Source: Agarophyton chilense (lineage: Eukaryota > Rhodophyta > Florideophyceae > Gracilariales > Gracilariaceae). From it: a DNA stretch of 64,000 nt. Below, one piece after another: positions 54,636 through 64,000 of this stretch. Where the stretch lies: NCBI GenBank assembly GCA_030374765.1, contig JARGXX010000115.1, forward strand, positions 868,001 through 932,000. Reading direction: 5' to 3'. The notes under the pieces are model-generated. The model had not been told where the DNA came from. It did no database searches and saw nothing but the letters and a program-made list of their open reading frames with translations. The position numbers were made by a program, and so were the translations under genes. Position 1 is the stretch's first letter, and each line of letters begins with the position of its first letter.

Positions 54636-57049
54636 TCAGAGGTCTAGGGGCATCAAGCCACTCTCACTTCGAAACTTCTCCAGCTTTACACGCCAAAGTG
54701 GTTTTGTTATCATGTCGGCAACCATGTTCCCGGTGGGGCAGTACTGCAACTCAATAGATTTGTCCTGTACAGCCTCTCGCGTGAAGTGAAAGCGAATGTC
54801 AATGTGCTTCGTTCGCTTGTTCACAACTCCATTCCGGGCGAGTTCTATGGGACCCTGATTGTCGACATACACTGTCGTTGGTTCTAGCCTGAGCTTTACG
54901 GACTTGTCCACTTGCAGACCACTTGCGTTGCCGATGCCATTCCACAGTCACCTCAGCCAGATCGCCTCCTTCGTCCAAGTGCACAGACTCACATACTCAG
55001 CTTCAGCACTGGACAGCGCAACCAATTACTGTTGGCGAGAGCTCCAAGACACCGGAGCACCACACATCATGAACACAAATCCACTAGTGGATTTGCGAGA
55101 GGAAGTGTCACCGGCCCAGTCCGAGTCAACGTATCCGTACAGCTGAGTATCCGTGCATGAGCCATATGTGAGTCCGAATAATCGAATACCATTGAGGTAC
55201 CTCAGCACGCGCTTGACTGTCTTCCAATGAGTCTCTCCAGGTTTCTCGACAAACTTTGCTAACTTGGACACTGCAAATGAAATGTCCGGTCGAGTCCCCT
55301 TCGGTTGCGGATAGTAAGGCACAGTTCGCTGATGTTCAATACCATGGGACTCAAGTTCTTTTGCAAACTTCTCGGAAAGGTACTTACCACCATTGTCCGT
55401 TCGTAGCGCACGAAGTACGCACTCACGGGCAGCGATGGTTTTGACTTGTGTACCAGTTTGGTTTTGAACAAACTTGAGCCACTTCACGAACATCTGGAAC
55501 ACCTCATCCTTGGTCTTGAGCATGTACAGGAAGCAGTACCGACTGTGATCGTCGATGAATGTGACAAAGTAGCGCAAGCCTCCCAAGGAACCAACCTCCT
55601 CTGGACCACATATTTCCGAGTGAACGAGATCCAACAGCTTGGTTGTGCGCTCCCCCCTTGCTTGGGAGTAGCAGCGCAGGTAGACTTGCCTACAACACAT
55701 GAGTAACAAAAGTCCAGCTTCTGCGTTACATCCACATTCAGCGCTGACACAACATTGCGAGCCATTTGCTTGATGCCACCTACATTCACGTGAGCCATGC
55801 TAGCATGCCATATCAAAAGGTCCGACGACACAAGTGCACTGTTTACATCACCAAGTTGTGACACTGCAGTGCAGAGGTAATACAGGCCTTTGACGAGGCG
55901 TCCTTGGGCAATGAGAGTAGAGCCCTTGTACACGCACACCTTGTGCTTGTCGAAAACAACAGTAGCATCTAAGTCACAAATTGCAGATACCGACGACAGG
56001 TGGTACCGCAGACTTGGCAAGTGCACTACCTTTCTTAGCTTGCACTTGTGCGTGAACCCCTCAACAGTCAGATCCAGTTCAACACAACCTCGGCCATGAG
56101 ACTCTAATTTGGAATCGTTGCCGATACTCACACCAGGGGACACCTTGCTCACATACGATTGGAGCATGGAGTCGTCATAAGACATGTGTGCGGTAGCTCC
56201 AGAGTCCACAATACAGTCACTGTTGGAGGCCTTAGAGGTACCGCTGGCAACGAGGCAAACGTACTCAGTGTCGCTGTCACCCAAAACATGCTCTTCGCGG
56301 TAAGCATGTTGTACACTTGGGTGGGAGGCAGCTTCCTGAGCGCTGTTAGCCTCATCACGTTGCTTTTTGAAACAGTTCCTTTGGATATGACCTTTCTTAT
56401 GACAATAATGACACTCGATGTTCTTCCATCGCGACTGCCAGCCAACCAAAGCCGCCTCACTTCTGGACTCCTCTTTGGCAAGATCGTTCATTCGCTGCTC
56501 TTCTTGCAGCAGACGACTCTTCACAAACTCTAGCGTGAGTTGACGATCGCCAATTGTGGTATCAATTGCGAAGATGAGGTGCTCGAATCTTTCCGGAAGT
56601 CCGCATAGGATGGCCATAGCAATGTCCTCCTCCTCAACAACAACGTCCATACACTTCAGGTCCGATGCCAGATGACGTACACGGTTGATGAACTGTAGCA
56701 TTTTCTCATCATCACGCATCTTGGCAGAGTAGAAGGACCGTCGGGCGTTGATTTTGTTGAGCAGGGTCTTACGTCGGAACACATCGTAAATGGCTTTCCA
56801 CATATCGGCAGCGTTGTCGGCGTCCCGCACATGATCTAAATGCTCATCACTGAGTGTGAGACCAATAATAGCTCTGGCCTTGGCATCCTTCTTCTTCCAA
56901 GTCGACAGCTCATCTTCGTCAGTGGGTCTAACAGAGTCGAGGTGACCGTCGAGGTCCTTGAGTGCAAGCAGCAGCTCAATCTTCTGCTTCCATACGTGGA
57001 AGTTATCCTCAACCAGCTTTTCGATTTTCACCCCACTGAACGAATCCAT
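54636..57049 (-). CDS. Copia-A-prime gag-pol remains (fossil, several breaks)
   Basis: The gag start is at 57049 (MDSFSGVKIEKL), almost identical to A. The CCHC knuckle CHYCHKKGHIQRNC is near 56380-56425, protease VDSGATAHM near 56190 and pre-integrase (WHASMAHVNVGGIKQM) near 55790. Integrase motifs FIDDHSRY and TDNGGKY lie between 55350 and 55570. RNase H parts with YVDSDWAGD and KHIDIRFHF lie at about 54640-55130. Most of reverse transcriptase, including the YVDD site, is absent. The gag half is closer to A than the pol half, so this copy may be a recombinant (inference). Confidence 0.86.
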
Positions 57050-58238
57050 GTTGTGCAAAGTGTCACAAGAGGCCGAGAGAGATGGCTTGACAGCAACAGA
57101 CAAGTGAACAACAACAACAGACAACAACAACAAAGTAAAAACAGCAAATAACAAATAATTCTTCAAGATTGAACAGACAATAGTCTTCGGGCGCACTGGC
57201 AGGGCTTCCCATACCCGCGTCCCTAAAGGTCGGACCCCTGGCCCCCAGAGCTCTTCTGGGTAGATAACGGTTTTCTGCAGTCTACCTCTTCCCACGTCAA
57301 AAGGAGAAGGCGCGTTGCTCCTTACGAGGCTTCCAGAGGATGGTTAACGACCGAAGATATGCCTTCACCAAGTTGGCCCTCTCTGGCCTCTTTCAAGAAC
57401 TAGCGCGACCTCGAAATCGAACCTACTTCTACACCAGGATAAGCTTCTAACGAGCAATCAATGAAGATCGCACGCGGCCTGATCCTGAAAAGGAGGTCAG
57501 CCTTCGAAACGTCGCCTCCCCGCGTACTGCGTATCAAAAACTCCTTATGGATGCTGTTCATAACAGTCTAAGTGCCAAACCACAAAGCTCGGGCTCACAC
57601 AAAAAGTCAAACAACCAGCCAAATGCAGTGCGCCACGGCACCCCGTCCACAAATGCACCAGCAAAGTTCATCCAGATCTTTCCACCGTCACTATTATCCG
57701 CCCTAAAAGGACCACTGGGAAACCCGCTTGACAGTACACCTGCTTTGGTTCAAGCCGCCAGGCTAACGTCCCCGAGTACAAGGAATCACCCAAAGTACCT
57801 CGGATCAACTGCTCGTCGCACAGGCAAAGATGCAGACCAAACACACAAACACACACAAACGCTGAGCCAAGACTTCCAGGCCCAGACTTCAACAAACACG
57901 GTCCTTAACCTTTCGGATCAGAACCCGCAAACACGACACGGGGCTCTACAAATCAACGAAACAGAGGGAGACCAAACGAAACGGATAGCGATCGACAAAC
58001 ACGGGCAACAACGAGCACCCAAACACAATCACGATAAAAACGTCGAACCACTACCACCACAACGCTCTCAAAGAGAAACGCAAGACCGAAAAATAAATAC
58101 CAACACCAACCCACGATACAGTCACACACCCGAAGCAGTGGCTACGACGGTGGAAACGAAGAGAAAAGAGCAGGAACCGGGTGAACGGCGGTGCGGGAGA
58201 GCGGCGAGAGACGAACTAGACGGCAGGGGTCAGCGGGG
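57050..58238 (-). other. Copia-A-prime leader
   Basis: Clearly homologous to the A leader but diverged. It holds the hairpin and shared block (about 57165-57255). On the opposite strand the recurring frame is again open (57547-58440, 297 residues, running on into the LTR). Confidence 0.78.
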
Positions 58239-58252
58239 CTGGGCCCATAACC

Positions 58253-58939
58253 TGAAGGAAAGGGAAAGGCTGAAAGAAAGGTTGAGGGATGAAAGGAAAG
58301 TTCTCCAGCTCTGGCTCGGATTTACTTGGCGGCGCTCAGTCTCTCACTTATCTACAACTCAAAAACGTCAGCCAACTAGACGCCAACCCAGAGTAAACCC
58401 TAGACTACAAAGCAGGGACACCCAATACTACCAATCATAATCAAGCACGACATTAACACTAGCCAAAGTTCATTGCAGCACACAACAAGGCAATACCACA
58501 GTGCACAGCCCACAATTACACTGACGTGTGCACAAATTCAATATGCCAGCACACGTTTCTTGCAATCCGCCTCCATACACGTTCACCTTCCAGCACAGTA
58601 CACCAAGTGTTCTGTAATACACATGACACGCTCTTCTCCAAGTACATTCGTTACACCTTGTGAGACGTGTTCATAGTACACCAGCTGGACATCCTGAACA
58701 GCGTGCAAAATAGTACAAGTAGACAACGTACACACGTGTACTCCAGAAAATCCCAATATTTCCATACCACTTGTACACACCACATTGCAGGTGCATATTT
58801 GCAGTAGCCAATCACAGCACGAGTTCACGTTGAGGTCCGGCTGATACGCATATGCGCTTTTCCAGAGGCACCCTCCAAAACAGCCCATGCTCTCCTGCAC
58901 ATTTCGTTTTCAGTGACAGCATAAGCACTTGCACCAACA
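58253..58939 (-). repeat. Copia-A-prime LTR (-), 5' LTR
   Basis: A 687-bp LTR next to the primer site. It is highly similar to 53930-54615. Confidence 0.91.
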
Positions 58940-59872
58940 ATTGCCAATACTAACATCGGAAGACATTTTGTTTTCATATGACTGAAGCATTGATTTGTCA
59001 TGAGTCATGGGAGCATTTGCGCCAGAGTCCACGATCCACTGGCTATTGATGGCCTTGTGCGAATCGGTCGCAATGAGACGATCAATATCAAAATCACCAT
59101 CACCCTCGCCGCCCTCGTCGCAAAGTGCGGAGTGAACACTTGTGTGAGCAGACGCTTCTGGATCCTTGTTGGCCTCATCATGTTGCTTCTTGAAGCATTT
59201 TCTCTGGATATGACCATTTTGTCCACAATTGTGACACAAAATCGACTCCCATTGCAGGTTTCTGCCCACCAAGGTGGCGTCATGTACAGATTCATCTTTC
59301 GTGCGATCCCTCATACGCTGCTCTTCATGCAGCCAACGACGCTTGAAGAATACGAGAGTGAGTGGACGGTCACCTATGGTAGTATCGATAGCAACAATCA
59401 GGTTCTCAAAGCGTTCAGGCAGCCCACACAGAATAGCCATGGCAATGCCTTCCTCCTCAACGATGACGTCCATGCTTTTCAAGTCCGACGCAAGATGTCG
59501 AACCCTATTGATAAACTGTAGCATTTTCTCCTCGTCACGCATCCTGGCGGTGTAGAAAGAACGTCTGGCGTTGATTCGGTTTAGTAAAGTCTTGCGCTGA
59601 AACACATCGCAAATCGCCCTCCACATATCTGCGGCGCTTTCGGTGTCCCTGACGCGATTCAAATGATCGTCATTAAGGCTTAGTCCAATGATAGCTCTAG
59701 CCTTTGCATCGTACTTCCTCCACGTTGAAAGCTTCTCTTCATCGGTGGGTCTCGTTGAGCTCAGATGGTCGTCAAGTTCTTTGAGGGCAAGTAGCAGCTC
59801 TATTTTATGCTTCCAAACATGGAAGTTGCTCTCACCAAGCTTTTTGATTTTGACGCCACAGAACGAGTCCAT
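58940..59872 (-). CDS. Copia-A-double-prime gag to protease (fossil)
   Basis: Start at 59872 (MDSFCGVKIKKLGESNFHVW). Gag follows with IGLSLNDDHLNRVRD, LLNRINARRSFYTARM and LCGLPERFENLIVAIDTT. The CCHC knuckle is CHNCGQNGHIQRKC (near 59190-59235), and a protease segment VDSGANAPMTHD ends just before the A-prime insertion. An open frame of about 310 residues is surprising for the oldest-looking A relative. It diverges from A at many residues but keeps the same domain order. Confidence 0.85.
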
Positions 59873-61066
59873 TGCGGCATTTGATTGAATGAGGTGTGGA
59901 TCTTACGGAATACCCACGAACATCAACGACAAAAAAAAACAACAACAATTAAAATAAAAAACTTCAAACATTGAACTGACAAGAGTCAGCGAGCGAACTG
60001 ACAGGGCTCCCTATACCCGCTGCCCTACGGAGTCGGATCCCTGGCGCCCAAATCTATTCTGGGTAGATAACGGTTTTTGCACTGTACCTTCTCCCACGCT
60101 AAAGAAAGAAAGCGCGTTGCTCTCTACGACGCGTCCAGGAGATGGCTGATAACCAAAGATATGCCTTCACCAGATTAACCCTCTCTGACCTCTTGCAAGA
60201 ACTTTTGCAACCTTGAAACCGAAGCTACTTCAACACCCAAAGTACGCTCCTGACGCGCAACCAATGAAGATTGCATGCGACTTGATTCTGAAAAGAAGTT
60301 CAGCCTGCAGAACGTCGCCTCCCCGTTTAGCACGGATCGAAAGCTCTTTATGGATGTTGTTCACGACACTCCAATCTCCCCCAAGCAAAACTTCAGGCTC
60401 ACAAACAAATTCCACAACTGTACCAGATGCAGTACGCCACGGCACCCCGTCCACAGATGCCCCCACGGTTCTCCCCACGTCCTACTGACCGTCACTGTTA
60501 TCCACTCTAAAAAGAGCCAGTGGGGAGCTCGCTTGACAGAACACCTGCTTTGGTTCAAGCCGCCAGGCCAACGTCCCCGAGTTCTTGGATCAAGCGCTCG
60601 TCACAATGAATGAAGATGATTACCAAACACAAACGATTGCTGAGCCAAAAACAGAAGGCCCAGACTTCAACGAAAATCGAGTCGCACCACAAAAAGCACA
60701 CCCGAAAACGACACGGGGATCCAAAGACGAAACAAAAGGGCCGACTCCAATAAAAACAAAACACAAAGCAGAATGCGATCGACAATAACGGCCAAAACGA
60801 AGGCCCGAAGCAGAAAAGAAACAACAAAACACGTCGAAGCACACCCGCCACTACGCCTTTCGGAAACAACGCCAACCAAAAACAAAACACGGAAAACAGC
60901 ACCGACCAAGAACAACAATCAAGACAAACAACTCGACGACGGCGAAACGAAGCGATAGCGAAACGAAACGACGAAAACGATTCGACGAAGCGGGTATACG
61001 ACGGTGCGGGAGAGTGGCGACAAACGGAAGATGACGGCAGATATCAGCGGGGCTGGGTCCATAACC
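59873..61066 (-). other. Copia-A-double-prime leader and primer site
   Basis: About 1.2 kb, as in A. The hairpin CTGAC/GTCAG (59976-59989) and a diverged shared block (about 59990-60050) lie near gag. The primer site is at 61053-61066, with one difference from GGTTATGGGCCCAG. The A-type antisense frame is not kept open here. Confidence 0.75.
59970..60050 (-). promoter_or_regulatory. Conserved leader hairpin (Copia-A-double-prime)
   Basis: On -: block similar to the A leader (CCAGGGATCCGAC..., GCGGGTATAG), then stem CTGAC/GTCAG with a 4-base loop, then TTCAAT. Relative to A the second base pair of the stem is swapped (A-T to T-A), which keeps pairing. Confidence 0.52.
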
Positions 61067-61597
61067 TGATGGAGGTAGATGGGAAGGTTGAGGGTTGAAA
61101 GTGAAGGTCTCCAGCTCTGGCTAGATTTTACTTGGAGGTTGTCGATCTTCGACTTATAGCCATCTCACCTCCAGATCACGTAAACCCTAGACTACACACC
61201 GGAGGCATTCAATACTACCAATCATTTTAAAACATGACATTAAACCCTAATCAAATTTCACATCAACATACTACAGCAAGATACAAAACTGAAAAAACAC
61301 ACCATGACACTGACGCGTGCACAAATTCAATGTGCCAGCACATATTAAGTTCAATTCGCCTCCATCCACGATCCTGTTCCAACAAAGCACTGCATGCATT
61401 CTGTAATACACAAGACGGCATGTCTGTTCTTCCAGAACATTCCATACAGCCTGTATTATGTGTTCAACATAAGATCTCGACAGCGTGGACACTTTGCACA
61501 GGAGTTCAACTAGTGCATGTGGACACGTGTATAAGACAGGCTCTTAATACCTTTCCACCAACGGTGACAGCACTAATCACCCATGCGATATCCAACA
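61067..61597 (-). repeat. Copia-A-double-prime LTR (-), 5' LTR
   Basis: A 531-bp LTR starting TGTTGGATATCGC and ending CCATCA on -. It is recognisably related to the A LTR in the region CTAGGGTTTA...GGTAGTATTGA and near the 3' end, but is shorter. The palindrome and CCAAT block of A are not evident. Confidence 0.75.
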
Positions 61598-62640
61598 AAG
61601 TCTGTGAATTTGAGCCAGCTGGGGATTGGAGAGGAGGATGGAAGTGGGGATAGGGATGAGGGTGGATTTGAGGAAGAATTTCTGGAGGGCATGCGTGAGC
61701 GGTTGAGGAAAATGGGAGTGGGGTTTCAAGAGCACATGGATTATATAATTTTGGAGGTCATGAGCGAGTTAGAAATCCCTTCTCTCAGTGTGTCAGAGTT
61801 TCGTGTGCCGGTGGAGCTGATTCTTGGAGCCCGGAATCATTCGAAGTTTGCTGGTTTTGATATGGAGAAAGAAGTGGTGGGATAGCTTGCAGCGTAGAGT
61901 GTGTGGTGCGAAAGGTACGGAGGGAAAACGAGTAACTAAAAGAAAATGGTGGAGGTGTTGGAGGAGCCAATGGGAGAGTTGTGCAAGGTGTGCGACATTT
62001 TGATGGAGATAAAGGAAGTGTTGAGAGCAGACGGGGGAGGGAAGGGCTCGCCGGTGAAACCGGTGAGAAGAGGTGGTTGTGAGGAAAGGGGAGTAGGACG
62101 GGAATCGGGAATCGGGAAGATGGGGGAAGCCTGCTGTAGAAGAAGCGCCAAGGGATGTGGCAGGGGAAGGAGGATGGAGATGTGGTTGTGCTGGCGTAGT
62201 TGGCTGGGGGAAGGGCCGATTGTAGGGTTCTGGAGTGCAACACACACGGCGCAGACTGCAGAAAGCATAATGGGGGAGCAGGGATAGAAACGAATGGGAG
62301 GGATGGGAAGCTAGTTTGGGGCGCGGAGGCTGTATGAGAATAGAAAGATTTCTGCGACTAACTTCTTTAAGAGTACGTTCGAGGAGACTGAAAAACCAGT
62401 TGCTAATGTATGAGTGGGGAAGAGGAAGAAAGATTAAATGTTTTATGTTTGTGATAATACAAAGAAGTGTGAGAGTGAGTGAACTAGCCGGTATTCTAAT
62501 TTTGCTAGTCGAAAAATGCGTTGAATATTTTAGTGGAGTGGAAATTGAACTAGAACAAGTGCAGATTTTGGAAAGTGTCCTGGAAATTTGTAGTTTTGGA
62601 ATCGGTGAGCCTTGAAACAAGCACGAGTATTCTAGGACCC
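61598..62640. other. Purine-rich single-copy region, no recognised gene
   Basis: The + strand is strongly purine-rich, with runs such as GGAGAGGAGGATGG. Open + frames are 61583-61885 (100 residues, acidic, MRERLRKMGVGFQEHMDYII), 61946-62287 and 62316-62615. The - strand is open for 287 residues (61793-62656), but that product is dominated by Ser, Pro, His and Leu and looks like a by-product of base composition. The 61583-61885 and 62316-62615 frames look helical and could be parts of a host gene, but I recognise no family. Confidence 0.4.
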
Positions 62641-63559
62641 TCCTCGATAACTGCACTTGGTGCAGTTTTATACTCCAAATGTTTTTAATTTTTTGTGTGC
62701 CAGCCTCACAAACCCCCTCGCGTCCCTAATTTTTCGCCCAAACTAGTCACTCTTACACTCATAGCACCCATTTTTCCAATTCCAAAAACACTAAACAAGA
62801 AGTGGGATGCCCCGGAGCCGAAGGACGCGAGTGGTGGAGGTGGAGCTGTGAAGGAGGAAGGGGATAGTTTTCCGCCGGAATTCTATGCGCTGACTTTCTA
62901 GGATACGGAAAGGCAGCCCTCACCGGGCGGGAGTGCTTCTAAAGTAGAGGAATGGAGGGGGTAATACGTCGATGTGCGGTGATTCAAAAGTTTATTGTTG
63001 TTTGGTAGAAGGATGTAAACCAGCGTTTCAATTCCATCGAAGGAGATATAAACTGGCACTTGAGGGCACTTCCGTTTTTCAATCGGCACTGCTAGTATTC
63101 GTGTTAATGCGCAAATGTGTGGTATCCGAGAAATCTGTATTGATTGCTTGCACATTGCCTGTTCCTCATTTTTTGCAGATTTTTTGACGTTTTTCTTTGC
63201 TCCCTGCGCTTCTAGTACCTCGAAATATCATTCCGAGAACAAAAATGATGTAGTTTGGTACGTAGGGAACTGATGCACTCCGGCTGTACTGCTTTTAATA
63301 ACACTACGCGCCGCATTGCAAATCTTCAATCTTCGGTTTACACAGAAGTGCGGTCACTCTCCTCTAAACCTCCCTTAAAACTACTCTTAGAGGCAATTTT
63401 AGACACTTGTTGCACTTTTATTTTAATAATACACCCCCAACACACTCAACATACATTCTGAAAACACTTTTCATTTCAACTAGGGGTGCTCATTTGCGGA
63501 GACTACCTCTCAAGGCCCTGTAAACTTGGGTACTAGCTTCAATATGATGTCAGAATCAA
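62641..63559. other. Single-copy region, no recognised gene
   Basis: Contains a perfect 8-bp hairpin AACTGCAC/GTGCAGTT with a 3-base loop (62649-62667). A + frame at 62695-62901 has a plausible protein-like end (PEPKDASGGGGAVKEEGDSF), and another + frame at 62972-63187 is unrecognised. The remainder (63190-63559) is AT-rich with nothing I can support. Confidence 0.4.
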
Positions 63560-64000
63560 TACAAATATCGTATTTTTCCTCGTCTGATGTTGGTCGAGAC
63601 ATACTGCAAAAGATAACGATGAAGACATAGTCAACAAGTTTCCAACTTTGTAATCCTCTTCCCTACTTGGTCGTAGTATGCTTTATAGCTCTTTGAGAAT
63701 ACTTTTAATTTGGCATTGGCTTTTTTTAAGTTTGTTTCGAGCTTGTTGAGTGTGTTTTTCTTGACCTGAGCAGGGGTAGGTGTACCAGCTGCTCCGTAGT
63801 TCTCGGGTCCTGGTTCAAGGGGAATAACAGGAGATATACAGGAGAGTAACAGGTCTCAGGGAGTAGTATGCTTGGATCGGTGTATCTGGAGGTTGTAAAC
63901 GTATGTTAGGGGCTGTACATAATCAGACCATCCAGTAGGGTGTTCTTTTACATATTGCCGTAGTCTGGCAACGAAGGTTTTGTTGAACCGTTCAACTTGG
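63560..64000 (-). mobile_element. Ty3/gypsy element fragment (integrase), runs off the window
   Basis: On - from the window edge: QVERFNKTFVARLRQYVKEH followed by WSDYVQPLTYVYNLQIHRS is the gypsy-type integrase core end (E-R-F-N-K/R-T-L and the Y-x-Y-N motif). A linker then leads to KVFSKSYKAYYDQVGKR, the typical segment between the core and the C-terminal domain. It is broken (at least two breaks) and old. The remainder lies to the right of the window. Confidence 0.75.

Larger units (their letters stand above)
53930..58939 (-). mobile_element. Copia-A-prime element (internally shortened)
   Basis: Read on -: 5' LTR 58253-58939, primer site (about 58239-58252), leader 57050-58238, coding region 54636-57049, purine tract, 3' LTR 53930-54615. 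The two LTRs (687 and 686 bp) are very alike, so insertion is not ancient, but the body is about 1.6 kb shorter than A and has several breaks. The target lies in the protease region of A-double-prime, and no clean 5-bp duplication is seen. Confidence 0.88.
53618..61597 (-). mobile_element. Copia-A-double-prime element (old), split by a Copia-A-prime element
   Basis: Read on -: 5' LTR 61067-61597, primer site 61053-61066, leader 59873-61052, gag to protease 58940-59872, then the inserted A-prime element (53930-58939), then a piece from protease to pre-integrase (53618-53929). Integrase, reverse transcriptase, RNase H and the 3' LTR are missing on the left. It is related to A in every part but clearly diverged, with several breaks. 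Confidence 0.83.

Noticed and set aside
61793-62656. 287-residue frame on the - strand
   Set aside because: Composition dominated by Ser, Pro, His and Leu, with no domain. It is explained by the purine skew of the + strand.
62649-62667. Hairpin AACTGCAC/GTGCAGTT as a terminator or transposon end
   Set aside because: Too short, single, and without a partner end or target duplication. Chance is likely.
1-64000. Bacterial operons, ribosome binding sites or plasmid functions
   Set aside because: Nothing prokaryotic is seen. Coding content is copia, gypsy and eukaryotic membrane protein families.

Overview
The window is eukaryotic nuclear DNA, roughly 90% of it LTR retrotransposons of the Ty1/copia order, nested inside one another in both orientations. 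The copia domain order (gag zinc knuckle, protease, integrase, reverse transcriptase, RNase H), primer sites matching the anticodon arm of eukaryotic initiator tRNA-Met, a mitochondrial carrier fragment and a TMEM230-like gene all point to a eukaryote. The small intron-poor host islands between copia clusters would suit a compact protist or alga such as a red alga, but that is a weak inference and no species is claimed.

Families (names local to this report). Copia-A: LTR about 687 bp, TG...CA ends, about 6.6 kb, leader about 1.2 kb. Copia-A-prime and Copia-A-double-prime: older relatives of A with LTRs of about 687 and 531 bp. Copia-B: LTR exactly 673 bp with unusual TG...GA ends, about 6.5 kb. 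Copia-C: one old, diverged, partial copy. A small Ty3/gypsy integrase fragment lies at the right edge. All copies are treated as fossils.

Layout. 1-1544 is the 3' end of an A copy on +, which meets an A copy on - (1631-8253) head to head, giving a long inverted repeat. 7567-25614 is a tandem array of four 4512-bp units, each made of an A LTR (-), the 3' part of B pol (+), a B LTR (+), and A gag plus leader (-). 25615-28837 is a pol-less A copy. After a 393-bp unexplained island comes an old A-prime LTR piece (29231-29535), then a B copy on - (29536-40774) split by an A copy on + (33518-40150). Copia-C remains and its probable LTR follow (40775-43137), then an A-prime LTR piece (43138-43502).

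43503-45606 is the main host island: a mitochondrial carrier relic on + and a TMEM230-family gene on -. 45607-53517 is the best preserved element, a Copia-B with a 5-bp target duplication, by-eye identical LTRs and two further solo B LTRs inserted inside it, each with its own 5-bp duplication. 53618-61597 is an old A-double-prime copy split by an A-prime copy (53930-58939). 61598-63559 is single-copy DNA without recognisable genes, and 63560-64000 is the gypsy fragment.

The most interesting signals are not the proteins. (1) All copia families here use the internal, half-tRNA initiator-Met primer known from Drosophila copia. (2) Otherwise unlike families share a leader RNA block and a hairpin at the same place whose stem differs in sequence but keeps pairing. 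(3) A and B LTRs share a promoter cassette (a CGCATATGCG palindrome and an inverted CCAAT box). (4) The tandem array has an LTR at every joint, as expected from LTR-LTR unequal crossing-over.
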